From Clostridiales bacterium (lineage in GTDB: Bacteria; Bacillota; Clostridia; Lachnospirales; Lachnospiraceae): a stretch of 29,457 bases of DNA. A model generated the notes under the pieces. It did no database searches and was not told the origin of the DNA. It worked only from the letters and a program-made list of their open reading frames with translations. Below, one piece after another: positions 22,404 through 29,457 of the stretch; the stretch's first letter is position 1; every line of letters starts with the position of its first letter. The stretch is taken from the NCBI GenBank assembly GCA_019423795.1, contig JAHZAT010000055.1, positions 1 to 29,457 of the forward strand, in the 5' to 3' direction. The position numbers were made by a program, and so were the translations under genes.

Positions 22404-23888
22404 ATGAATTTTTCAATGATTCGATACGTAATAGGCTTGGTAATGCTCTTTGAGAGTGCATTTTTATCACTTCCTTGTCTGATCGCATTAATCTATCATG
22501 AGAAGAAAGGTTTTTCTTTCTGGATCATGCTATTTGTATGTCTGATCATCGGAATTCTTTTTGTTATGAAGAAACCAAAGAAGACAGTTTATTATGCAAA
22601 AGAAGGTTTTTTAACAGTTGCGATCAGTTGGATTGTGATGAGTTTTTTTGGAGCACTTCCATTTGTGATCAATGGAGATATTCCATCGGTTGTAGATGCG
22701 ATGTTTGAAACGGTTTCAGGATTTACTACAACAGGATCAAGTATCTTAACGGATGTAGAAGCATTAGCAAGATGTAGTTTATTCTGGAGGAGTTTTACTC
22801 ACTGGGTAGGTGGTATGGGTGTATTCGTGTTTGTATTAGCTGTCATGCCATTGGTTGGTGGTCAGAATATTCATCTGATGAGAGCAGAAAGTCCAGGACC
22901 ATCTGTTGGAAAACTGGTTCCTAAGATTCGAAAAACATCTATGATCTTATATAAGATTTATATTTTTATGACTATTGTGATGGTAGTATTGTTGCTTTTA
23001 GGAAAGCTTCCATTATTTGATTCGCTGTTACTTGCATTCGGTACTGCTGGAACTGGTGGATTCTCGATATTGAATTCAGGGTGTGCATCTTACTCACCAT
23101 ACATACAATATTTGATCGCGATCTTTATGATCTTATTTGGAGTAAATTTTAATGTATATTATTTTATTTTGATCAAGAAGTTCAAAGATGCGATCCATTA
23201 TGAAGAATTAAAATATTACTTATTATTTATTGGTGCATCTGTAGCAATGATCACATATAATATACACAGTTTATTTCCAACGATCGAGCAGGCATTCCGC
23301 CATGCACTTTTTCAAGTAGGAACAGTGATCACGACAACCGGATATGCATCAACAGATTTTAATAAATGGCCGGAATTTTCAAAGTTTATTCTGGTAATGC
23401 TGATGTTTTCAGGAGCATGTGCCGGAAGTACCGGTGGTGGTATGAAAGTATCAAGATTGGTCATTATGTTAAAGACCGTCAAGAAAGAGCTGCTCTCATA
23501 CTTACATCCAAGAACGGTACGTAAGGTCAAATTCAACGGAAGAATTGTAGAACATGAAGTTATTCGAGGGATCAATGTTTATATGATCGCATATGCATTT
23601 GTACTGATGTTTTCTGTACTGATCATTTCTATTGATAACTTCGATTTTACAAGCAATTTTACGGCAGTTGTTGCAACATTGAATAATATTGGTCCTGGGC
23701 TTAATATCGTAGGACCAACTGGAAACTTTTCAATGTATTCGAATCTTTCCAAGATCGTTATGATCTTTGATATGTTAGCGGGAAGACTGGAATTATTTCC
23801 AATGTTATTGTTGATCAATCCATATACATGGAAAGAAATAAAAATAAGAAAAAATAAAAAAAATAAGAAAGAGGGCCATAGCATATGA
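22404..23888 (+). CDS. trkH: Trk potassium channel subunit TrkH
   Basis: A 494-residue membrane K+ translocating subunit of the SKT superfamily. The four pore loops can be picked out: VSGFTTTGSS, AFGTAGTGGFSI, VITTTGYASTD and TLNNIGPGL, each with the filter Gly. The intramembrane gating loop is in the third repeat region (SGACAGSTGGGMKVSRLVIM). An unusual Lys/Asn-rich tail (KIRKNKKNKKEGHSI) closes the protein. It overlaps the next gene by 4 nt (ATGA), which ties the PqqD-like protein to its expression. It works with TrkA for K+ uptake. Confidence 0.95.
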   Translation: MNFSMIRYVIGLVMLFESAFLSLPCLIALIYHEKKGFSFWIMLFVCLIIGILFVMKKPKKTVYYAKEGFLTVAISWIVMSFFGALPFVINGDIPSVVDAMFETVSGFTTTGSSILTDVEALARCSLFWRSFTHWVGGMGVFVFVLAVMPLVGGQNIHLMRAESPGPSVGKLVPKIRKTSMILYKIYIFMTIVMVVLLLLGKLPLFDSLLLAFGTAGTGGFSILNSGCASYSPYIQYLIAIFMILFGVNFNVYYFILIKKFKDAIHYEELKYYLLFIGASVAMITYNIHSLFPTIEQAFRHALFQVGTVITTTGYASTDFNKWPEFSKFILVMLMFSGACAGSTGGGMKVSRLVIMLKTVKKELLSYLHPRTVRKVKFNGRIVEHEVIRGINVYMIAYAFVLMFSVLIISIDNFDFTSNFTAVVATLNNIGPGLNIVGPTGNFSMYSNLSKIVMIFDMLAGRLELFPMLLLINPYTWKEIKIRKNKKNKKEGHSI

Positions 23889-24154
23889 AACGTAATACAG
23901 ATTTTATGCTTCGTGATATCGCAGGTGAAGTAATTCTTGTACCAACAGGGGCTGCAACTCAGCAGTTTAATGGAATGATCACATTAAATGAAGTGGCAGC
24001 ATTTATTTGGAAGAATTTAGATGAATCGAAGTCAAAAGAAGAATTGGTTGATAAGATCATGGATGAATTTGAAGTAGATGAAGAAACAGCAAGGACAGAT
24101 GTAGAAGGATTTGTCGGAGCACTTTATGAACATGGACTGGTATTGGATGAATGA
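23885..24154 (+). CDS. PqqD-like protein (RiPP recognition element fold)
   Basis: An 89-residue PqqD-family protein. It has the N-terminal beta part FMLRDIAGEVILVPTGAA, then the short FNGMITLNEVAAFIWKNLD block and the helical half (SKEELVDKIMDEFEVDEETARTDVEGFVGALYEHGLV) typical of this winged-helix fold. In RiPP pathways such proteins bind leader peptides for modifying enzymes. Here there is no radical SAM enzyme, cyclase or visible precursor peptide. It overlaps trkH by 4 nt and the peptidase gene by 4 nt, so it is co-translated with both. Its real partner is unknown. Confidence 0.88.
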   Translation: MKRNTDFMLRDIAGEVILVPTGAATQQFNGMITLNEVAAFIWKNLDESKSKEELVDKIMDEFEVDEETARTDVEGFVGALYEHGLVLDE

Positions 24155-24591
24155 GACAGATTGCAAATAACGTTTATATCCCGGTATTGAAAGATCTGGT
24201 AGAAGAGGGAAAAGAAGTCAGCATGATGATCAGTGGGAGCAGTATGAATCCGTTTTTGATCCATCAAAGAGACTATATTTTGATGAAGAAGCCAGAAGAA
24301 GAATTGAAAGCTGGGGATATGGTGTTTTTTCAGAGAAGAGATGAGGCGTATGTGATGCATCGGATTCATCACATCAACAAGGAGGGAAAACTGTTTATTA
24401 TCGGAGATGCACAGGTAGATATGGAAGGACCGATTGACAAAGAACAGGTTTTTGCGATCATTACAAAAGTAAAGCGTAAAGGAAAATGGATCGCACCTGG
24501 AGATTTTTGGTGGGAGTTTTTTGAACATATCTGGCTTCATTTGATTCCATTTCGGAGATTTTTGATGAAATTATACGGAATTCGAAGATAA
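24151..24591 (+). CDS. S24/S26-type signal-peptidase-like protein (Ser-His form)
   Basis: A 146-residue protein with the LexA/signal-peptidase fold. The nucleophile is probably Ser31 in SGSSMNPFL, and the second catalytic residue His70 in YVMHRIHHI, giving the Ser-His pattern of the eukaryote/SipW-like S26B group instead of Ser-Lys. GDMVFFQRR and LFIIGDAQ are further box elements. It has no N-terminal membrane anchor; the C-terminus has an aromatic, basic amphipathic stretch (FFEHIWLHLIPFRRFLMK) that might touch the membrane. The start overlaps the PqqD-like gene (ATGA). PqqD plus this peptidase suggests processing of an unidentified peptide or protein. Activity is inferred. Confidence 0.82.
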   Translation: MRQIANNVYIPVLKDLVEEGKEVSMMISGSSMNPFLIHQRDYILMKKPEEELKAGDMVFFQRRDEAYVMHRIHHINKEGKLFIIGDAQVDMEGPIDKEQVFAIITKVKRKGKWIAPGDFWWEFFEHIWLHLIPFRRFLMKLYGIRR

Positions 24592-24592
24592 A

Positions 24593-24629
24593 GGGTGGTA
24601 ATATTTTACGTATTACCATTCTTTTTTTG
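24593..24629 (+). terminator. Intrinsic terminator after the peptidase gene
   Basis: Stem GGGTGGTAATA against TATTACCATTC (two G-U pairs), 7-nt loop, T7 run. It starts 2 nt after the stop codon and separates the trk operon from the dehydratase genes. Confidence 0.85.
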
Positions 24630-24702
24630 TTATCAGACATAGATTTTTTTCCAAATTTATAGTATCCTTAAAAATAAAAGATACAAAACAGGAGGAAGAT
24701 CA

Positions 24703-25179
24703 ATGGGACGTGTATTTAAATTCCATAACGACGTAGATACAGATCAGATCATCGCGTCACAATATTTGTTATTGCCAAATATTGAAGAGATGAAAGTATA
24801 TACTTTTGAATCAATTGATAAAGATTTTGCCAAGAAGGTAAAAGAAGGAGATATTGTTGTAGCAGGAGAGAACTTTGGATGTGGATCCTCAAGAGAACAG
24901 GCACCAAGCGTACTAAAAGCCTTAGGTGTCAAAGCAGTGGTTGCCAAATCATTTGCAAGAATCTTCTATAGAAACTCAATCAACATTGGATTACCAGTGA
25001 TCATCAGCAAAGACTTATACGATAAAGTGGAAGACGGAGCTGACATTGATATCAACCTGTCTGAAGGATGGATCAAAACAGAAAACGAAACCCTTCCATG
25101 TACCAAACTGCCACCATATATGCAGAATATTCTGGATCACGGCGGATTGATCAATTTCTTAAATGAAGGGGAGGAATAG
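24703..25179 (+). CDS. leuD: Isopropylmalate/homoaconitate dehydratase family small subunit, copy 1
   Basis: A 158-residue small subunit (aconitase domain 4, swivel) of a two-subunit hydro-lyase. Family features: HNDVDTDQIIASQYL, GDIVVAGENFGCGSSREQAP (the key SSRE substrate-binding loop) and AKSFARIFYRNSINIGLPVI. The recognition loop after the DTD strand reads YLLLPN (21-26). Biochemically studied archaeal types carry YLRT (isopropylmalate) or YLVY (homoaconitate), so neither is matched. ACAGGAGGAA precedes the ATG. The large subunit follows 4 nt after the stop. leuA and leuB are not beside it, so leucine synthesis is possible but not shown. Confidence 0.85.
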   Translation: MGRVFKFHNDVDTDQIIASQYLLLPNIEEMKVYTFESIDKDFAKKVKEGDIVVAGENFGCGSSREQAPSVLKALGVKAVVAKSFARIFYRNSINIGLPVIISKDLYDKVEDGADIDINLSEGWIKTENETLPCTKLPPYMQNILDHGGLINFLNEGEE

Positions 25180-25183
25180 TAAC

Positions 25184-26434
25184 ATGGGAATGACCATTGG
25201 AGAAAAGATTATCGCAAGAGCTGCGAAAGTAGATCAGGTAAAAGCAGGAGAGATCCATACGATCGAAGTTGACCGTTTAATGAGTAATGATGGAACGACA
25301 CATTTAACAATTGATATGTATCATAACCAGTTAAAACATCCAAAGATCGCGGACAAAGACAAACTGGTATTTATCATGGACCACAATGTGCCTGCGGAGA
25401 ATCCAAAAACAGCAGCAGCACATAGAAAGATGCGTAATTTTGCAAAAGAGCATGAGATCAAATTATATGAAGGAAAAGGTGTCTGCCATCAGATTATGGT
25501 AGAGAATCATGTATGTCCAGGAGAATTTATCATGGGTGCAGACTCCCATACGTGTACATATGGAGCTTTAGGAGCATTTGGTACAGGAATCGGATGTACT
25601 GATTTCTTATACGCTATGGTAACAGGACAGTCTTGGGTATTAGTTCCAGACACGATCCGTTTTAACCTGCATGGTAAATTAAGAGAAGGTGTATACGCCA
25701 GAGATTTAATGCTTTCTATCATCGGAATGGTTGGAGCAAATGGATGTAACTACAAGATCATGGAATTTGCTGGAGAAGGTGCTCATAACCTTGATATTGA
25801 TGAACGTTTAGTTCTTTGCAATCTTGCTGTTGAAGCAGGAGCTAAGACTGGAATCGTTGAGCCAGATGAGAAAGTTGTAGAATACGTAGAAAGTCGTGGA
25901 AGAAAAGCTGAGAACTTATTCAAGAGCGATGATGATGCGGTATTTGAGAAAGTTTATGATATCAACTTAGACGAGATCAAACCAGTTGTTGCAAGACCTC
26001 ATCAGATCGATGATGTTGTGGATGCCAAAGAAGTCAATGATGTGAAGATCGATGAAGCATTCTTAGGATCATGTAACAATGGACGTATCGAAGAATTAAG
26101 AGTTGCTGCTGAAATCTTAAAAGGTAAGAAAGTAAGTGACAGCGTAAGATTTTTGATCGCACCAGCTTCCAATGAAGTTTATATGCAGGCATTAGATGAA
26201 GGTCTGATCGATATTTTCATGGAATCTGGAGCAATGGTTATGAACTGTAACTGCAGCGTTTGCTGGGGAAGCTGTCAGGGTGTCATCGGGAAAGATGAAG
26301 TTTTGATTTCTACAGGAACAAGAAACTTCAAAGGACGTGCCGGACATCCGGATTCTTATGTATATTTAGGATCAGCAGCGACGGTCACAGCATCAGCGAT
26401 CGCAGGTAAGATCACAACAGCAGACCAGATTTAA
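25184..26434 (+). CDS. leuC: Isopropylmalate/homoaconitate dehydratase family large subunit, copy 1
   Basis: A 416-residue large subunit with a [4Fe-4S] cluster, of the archaeal/clostridial LeuC type. I take the ATG at 25184 behind GGGGAGGAA; an in-frame ATG at 25163 lies inside the small-subunit gene. Motifs: VFIMDHNVPAENPKTA, GADSHTCTYGALGAFGTGIG, cluster ligand Cys297 in FLGSCNNGRIEEL (GSCTN in most relatives), then Cys357 and Cys360. The second cluster motif is odd: NCNCSVCWGSC, with Asn where Gly is nearly always found before the first ligand and two extra Cys at 355 and 364. The product motif reads STGTRNFKGRAG rather than S-x-x-NRNFxGR. A substrate other than isopropylmalate is possible. 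Confidence 0.85.
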   Translation: MGMTIGEKIIARAAKVDQVKAGEIHTIEVDRLMSNDGTTHLTIDMYHNQLKHPKIADKDKLVFIMDHNVPAENPKTAAAHRKMRNFAKEHEIKLYEGKGVCHQIMVENHVCPGEFIMGADSHTCTYGALGAFGTGIGCTDFLYAMVTGQSWVLVPDTIRFNLHGKLREGVYARDLMLSIIGMVGANGCNYKIMEFAGEGAHNLDIDERLVLCNLAVEAGAKTGIVEPDEKVVEYVESRGRKAENLFKSDDDAVFEKVYDINLDEIKPVVARPHQIDDVVDAKEVNDVKIDEAFLGSCNNGRIEELRVAAEILKGKKVSDSVRFLIAPASNEVYMQALDEGLIDIFMESGAMVMNCNCSVCWGSCQGVIGKDEVLISTGTRNFKGRAGHPDSYVYLGSAATVTASAIAGKITTADQI

Positions 26435-26454
26435 GGAAAAAGGATAGAATAGAT

Positions 26455-26946
26455 ATGGAACAGTTTAAAGGAAAGGTTTGGGTGCTTGGAGATGATATTG
26501 ATACAGATATCATCATCCCAACAGAATATCTGGCACTTCCAACCGTAGAAGATATGAAACAGTATGGATTTTCTCCACTTCGTCCAGAACTAGCAGGACA
26601 GATCGGTGAAGGAGATATTATCGTAGCAGGAAGCAACTTTGGATGCGGTTCTTCAAGAGAACAGGCACCAGAGATCATCAAAGCATTAAAAGTTAAATGC
26701 GTCATTGCCAAATCATTTGCACGTATTTTCTTTCGTAATTCCATCAATAATGGATTACTGTTAATTGAGAATGACAAGATTCAGGATGCAGTTAAAGAAG
26801 GCGATGAGATTGAAGTTACTTTAGGAGAGAAGATCACATATAATGGTACAGATTATGAGATCCATTCCCTTCCAGATAACTTGATGGAGATCATCAACGC
26901 CGGTGGATTAGTAGAAGCCATGAAGAAAAGAAATGGGGTGAAATAG
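26455..26946 (+). CDS. leuD: Isopropylmalate/homoaconitate dehydratase family small subunit, copy 2
   Basis: A 163-residue paralogue of the small subunit found 1.7 kb upstream. It shows DDIDTDIIIPTEYL, GDIIVAGSNFGCGSSREQAP and AKSFARIFFRNSINNGLLLI. Its recognition loop reads YLALPT (25-30), different from copy 1 and from the known YLRT and YLVY types. AAAAAGGATAGAATAG is a modest ribosome site before the ATG, 20 nt after the copy-1 large subunit, so all four genes appear to be one operon. The matching large subunit begins 4 nt downstream, mirroring the layout of pair 1, so the whole pair was probably duplicated and then diverged. Confidence 0.85.
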   Translation: MEQFKGKVWVLGDDIDTDIIIPTEYLALPTVEDMKQYGFSPLRPELAGQIGEGDIIVAGSNFGCGSSREQAPEIIKALKVKCVIAKSFARIFFRNSINNGLLLIENDKIQDAVKEGDEIEVTLGEKITYNGTDYEIHSLPDNLMEIINAGGLVEAMKKRNGVK

Positions 26947-26950
26947 AGAT

Positions 26951-28192
26951 ATGGGACAGACAATGATTGAAAAGATCATCAGCAGAAACGTTGGTGTGGA
27001 CAGTGTAAAACCAGGACAGATCCAGACAGTAAATGTAGACCGTGTTATGATTCATGATATCTTTATTCCATTCGTAGCAGAGAAATTCGAAGAAATGGGA
27101 TTTACAAAGTTATGGGATCCAGACAAAGTCGTATTGATCTATGACCACATGGTACCAGCAAGTACAATAGACGATATCAGACATTTCAAGATCGGTGATG
27201 CATTTGCCAAGAAATATGGCATGAAAAATGTTCACAGAAGTGATGGGATCTGCCATCAGTTAATGACAGAATGTGGATATGCGAAACCTGGGAATATCGT
27301 ATTCGGAACAGACTCTCATACAACAACTTATGGTTGTGTTGGATGTTTCTCTTCAGGAATCGGTTATACAGAGATGGCAGCAATCCTTGGAACAGGAGAG
27401 ATGTGGGTAAGAGTTCCAGAGACGATCAAAGTAGTCATTGATGGAAAACTTCCTGAAAATGTAAGTTCTAAAGATATTATCTTACGATTGATCGGAGATT
27501 TAACAGCAGCTGGAGCTACTTATAAAGCATTAGAATTCTCTGGAAGCACAGTTGATGAGATGAGTGTTGCAGCCAGAATGACAATGTCAAATATGGCAAT
27601 CGAAGCAGGAGCGAAAGCAGCACTTTTCGCACCGGATGAAAAGACAGCTGAATATTCTAAGGTAGATTTAGCTGATGTTGATTGGTTATATGGAGATGAA
27701 GATGCTGAGTATTGCCAGACAATTACATATAAAGCAGAAGATTTAGTACCAGTAGTGGCATGTCCATCACAGGTAGATAAGATCAGAGCTGTCAAAGAAG
27801 TCGAAGGAACAGAGCTTGATCAGGTATTTATCGGATCTTGTACAAACGGAAGATTAGAAGATCTGAAAGCGGCAGCAGAGATCTTAAAAGGAAAGAAAGT
27901 TGCTGATTATGTAAAATTGATCGTAACACCAGCTAGTAGAAAGATTTATAAACAGGCAGTGGATGCTGGATACATGAAGATTTTGGCAGAAGCCGGAGCG
28001 ATCATCACGCATCCAGGATGTGGATTATGTTGTGGACGTGCAGGCGGGATCATGACAGATGGAGAACGTGTTCTTGCAACAAACAACCGTAACTTCTTAG
28101 GAAGAATGGGAACGTCAAAAGTAGAAATCTACTTAGGATCACCTAAGACAGCAGCTGCATCAGCAATCGCAGGTAAGATCGTAGAAGCATAA
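26951..28192 (+). CDS. leuC: Isopropylmalate/homoaconitate dehydratase family large subunit, copy 2
   Basis: A 413-residue large subunit with canonical cluster motifs: Cys297 in FIGSCTNGRLEDL, and Cys357/Cys360 in HPGCGLCCGRAGG, at exactly the same residue numbers as copy 1. Other motifs are VVLIYDHMVPASTIDD, GICHQLMTECG, FGTDSHTTTYGCVGCFSSGIG and ATNNRNFLGRMG. Being more typical, copy 2 is the better candidate for true isopropylmalate isomerase, though the small-subunit loop is also non-standard. ATGGGGTGAAATAGAG supplies the ribosome site. The C-terminus ends in the family's SAIAGKI motif. It could act on citramalate/methylmalate-type substrates as well; sequence alone does not decide. Confidence 0.88.
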   Translation: MGQTMIEKIISRNVGVDSVKPGQIQTVNVDRVMIHDIFIPFVAEKFEEMGFTKLWDPDKVVLIYDHMVPASTIDDIRHFKIGDAFAKKYGMKNVHRSDGICHQLMTECGYAKPGNIVFGTDSHTTTYGCVGCFSSGIGYTEMAAILGTGEMWVRVPETIKVVIDGKLPENVSSKDIILRLIGDLTAAGATYKALEFSGSTVDEMSVAARMTMSNMAIEAGAKAALFAPDEKTAEYSKVDLADVDWLYGDEDAEYCQTITYKAEDLVPVVACPSQVDKIRAVKEVEGTELDQVFIGSCTNGRLEDLKAAAEILKGKKVADYVKLIVTPASRKIYKQAVDAGYMKILAEAGAIITHPGCGLCCGRAGGIMTDGERVLATNNRNFLGRMGTSKVEIYLGSPKTAAASAIAGKIVEA

Positions 28193-28241
28193 AGTGAACA
28201 TATGAGGTAAAGATCCTCATAAATATAAAGAAAAAGTACAT

Positions 28242-28286
28242 TGGGGGTCATTAGGACTCCCATTTACTATGTAGATGGAGTTTTTT
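28242..28286 (+). promoter_or_regulatory. Possible RNA switch over the CDF ribosome binding site
   Basis: Two mutually exclusive hairpins share one strand. Hairpin 1 pairs TGGGGGTC (28242-28249) with GACTCCCA (28255-28262). Hairpin 2 pairs ACTCCCAT (28256-28263) with ATGGAGT (28275-28281), which holds the ribosome site GGAG, and is followed by a T-run. Hairpin 2 would hide the site or stop transcription; hairpin 1 would free it. It matches no riboswitch class I know. Confidence 0.4.
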
Positions 28287-29450
28287 ATGACAAACTTATT
28301 AATATCATTATTTATTAAAGACAAAGAAAATGTAAAGGATGCAAAAGTAAGAAATGCTTATGGAAAGATGGCAGGGATTGTAGGAATCTGTTGTAACATC
28401 TTCTTATTTGCAACCAAATTTTTCGCAGGAATCATCACAGGAGCAATCTCTATCACAGCAGATGCGTTTAACAATTTATCTGACGCAGCATCTTCTATTA
28501 TCACACTTGTCGGATTTGGAATGGCTGGAAAACCAGCAGATGAAGATCATCCATTCGGACATGGAAGGATGGAATATGTATCAGGACTTGTTGTATCTAT
28601 CCTGATCTTGATGATGGGAGTGGAATTATTTAAAACATCAGTAGAAAAAGTGATTCATCCAGAGGTGATCACAGAACAATGGATTTCTTATGTAATATTA
28701 GTGATCTCGATCGCATTAAAATTTTGGATGTATATGTTTAACAAAGGAATCGGATGGAGAATTCACTCTGAAACGATGAAAGCGACAGCAGCGGATAGTT
28801 TAAATGATTGTATTTCAACAGCAGCTGTTGTTGGAGGAATGCTTGTATTCCATTATTTTCATTTAAATATTGATGGAATTGTCGGAATCTTTGTTGCATG
28901 TTTTGTACTCTGGGGTGGTTATGAATCAATCAAAGATACCATGAACCCCCTATTAGGAGAATCCCCAGATCCAGAATTGATCGCTAAGATCACAGAGACT
29001 GTATTAAATCATAAGATGGTCATCGGAGTTCATGATATCGTTGTTCACGACTATGGTCCAGGAAGAAGAATTGTCTCTTTGCATGCAGAAGTTCCATACA
29101 ATAAAGACATGATGGAAGTACATGATCTGATGGATCATATTGAAATGCGTTTGATGGAAGAATATCACTGCGAAGCAACAATCCATATGGATCCTGTAGT
29201 GACGGATGATGAGGAAGTGAATGAGACAAGAAAAGAAGTTTTTAATATTGTTAAGAAATATGACAAGACACTGTCAGTTCATGACTTTCGAATGGTCAAA
29301 GGGCCAACACATACGAATGTGATCTTTGATCTTGTGATTCCTTATGGGAAAGATTATGAGCCAGAGAAGATCGTGAAGGATCTTAAGCAGAAGATTAAAG
29401 ACGAGATGCAGGGGAAACATTATGCAGTGATTCGTGTAGACAGATTCTGA
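28287..29450 (+). CDS. Cation diffusion facilitator (CDF) metal exporter
   Basis: A 387-residue CDF efflux protein, using the proton gradient to export divalent metal. I use the ATG at 28287 with TGGAG 6 nt upstream; the ATG at 28275 overlaps that site. Six helices are visible. Helix 2 has ADAFNNLSDAASS with Asp59, Asn62, Asn63 and Asp66; helix 5 has ADSLND with Asp170 and Asp174. Zinc exporters usually show His-x3-Asp in helix 5, so Asp-x3-Asp here leans toward manganese, as in MntE-like CDFs with an Asn/Asp site. DEDHPFGHGRMEY is the family loop. The C-terminus is long and seems to hold two copies of the cytosolic ferredoxin-like domain (about 210-285 and 300-387). Metal specificity is inference. 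Confidence 0.9.
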   Translation: MTNLLISLFIKDKENVKDAKVRNAYGKMAGIVGICCNIFLFATKFFAGIITGAISITADAFNNLSDAASSIITLVGFGMAGKPADEDHPFGHGRMEYVSGLVVSILILMMGVELFKTSVEKVIHPEVITEQWISYVILVISIALKFWMYMFNKGIGWRIHSETMKATAADSLNDCISTAAVVGGMLVFHYFHLNIDGIVGIFVACFVLWGGYESIKDTMNPLLGESPDPELIAKITETVLNHKMVIGVHDIVVHDYGPGRRIVSLHAEVPYNKDMMEVHDLMDHIEMRLMEEYHCEATIHMDPVVTDDEEVNETRKEVFNIVKKYDKTLSVHDFRMVKGPTHTNVIFDLVIPYGKDYEPEKIVKDLKQKIKDEMQGKHYAVIRVDRF

Positions 29451-29457
29451 TTTGTAG

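Noticed and set aside
24630..24702. T-box or leucine attenuator ahead of the first small-subunit gene
   Set aside because: Only about 73 nt lie between the upstream terminator and the start. No leader peptide with Leu codons, specifier stem or T-box sequence is visible. A TATAGT near 24658 may be a -10 box but has no clear -35 partner.

Overview
The window looks like chromosome from a low-GC, spore-forming Firmicute, most likely a gut Lachnospiraceae (Anaerostipes-like). This rests on AT-rich codon use, strong Shine-Dalgarno sites, sigma-A type promoters with 17-nt spacers, a cotJABC spore-coat operon, TrkAH and PTS systems, and many short tightly spaced operons ending in clear intrinsic terminators. 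The genus is an inference. No rRNA, tRNA, CRISPR array, prophage or complete insertion sequence was seen.

Layout. 1-1763: the 3' part of an M18 aminopeptidase gene and a YoaK-like membrane protein. 1827-2369 (minus strand): a stand-alone HD-type alarmone-hydrolase-like protein. 2604-7166: tyrA, aroA, a Cof-type HAD phosphatase and a secreted GHL10 protein, behind a clear promoter and ahead of a terminator. 7340-9274: a PadR regulator, a HAAS/DUF1700 protein, a DUF4097 protein with a repeated DxGSGD motif, and a PspC protein. 9393-10913: a PutP-like sodium/solute symporter. 10914-11540: the only long gene-free stretch, holding two unrelated palindromes of about 200 bp each. 11541-12623: cotJA, cotJB, cotJC. 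12778-13990: a MarR regulator coupled to a TauE/SafE-type transporter. 14019-14801: a small alarmone synthetase.

14985-20815 is the most interesting block: a PRD activator, PTS IIA, galactitol-type IIC, IIB, a YjbQ/UPF0047 protein, a divergent ribulose-phosphate-3-epimerase paralogue and a 6-phospho-3-hexuloisomerase-type SIS isomerase, close-packed on one strand. It contains neither hexulose-6-phosphate synthase nor a polyol dehydrogenase. I read it as import and isomerisation of an unidentified sugar, with YjbQ as a possible uncharacterised step.

21027-24591: trkA, trkH, a PqqD-like protein and a Ser-His signal-peptidase-like protein, the last three overlapping by 4 nt each. 24703-28192: two tandem small-subunit/large-subunit pairs of the isopropylmalate/homoaconitate dehydratase family, without leuA or leuB beside them. 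28287-29450: a cation diffusion facilitator with a possible RNA switch over its ribosome binding site.

Shared themes are potassium and metal homeostasis, ppGpp turnover (separate hydrolase-only and synthetase-only proteins), aromatic amino acid synthesis, envelope-stress-type genes and PTS sugar uptake.
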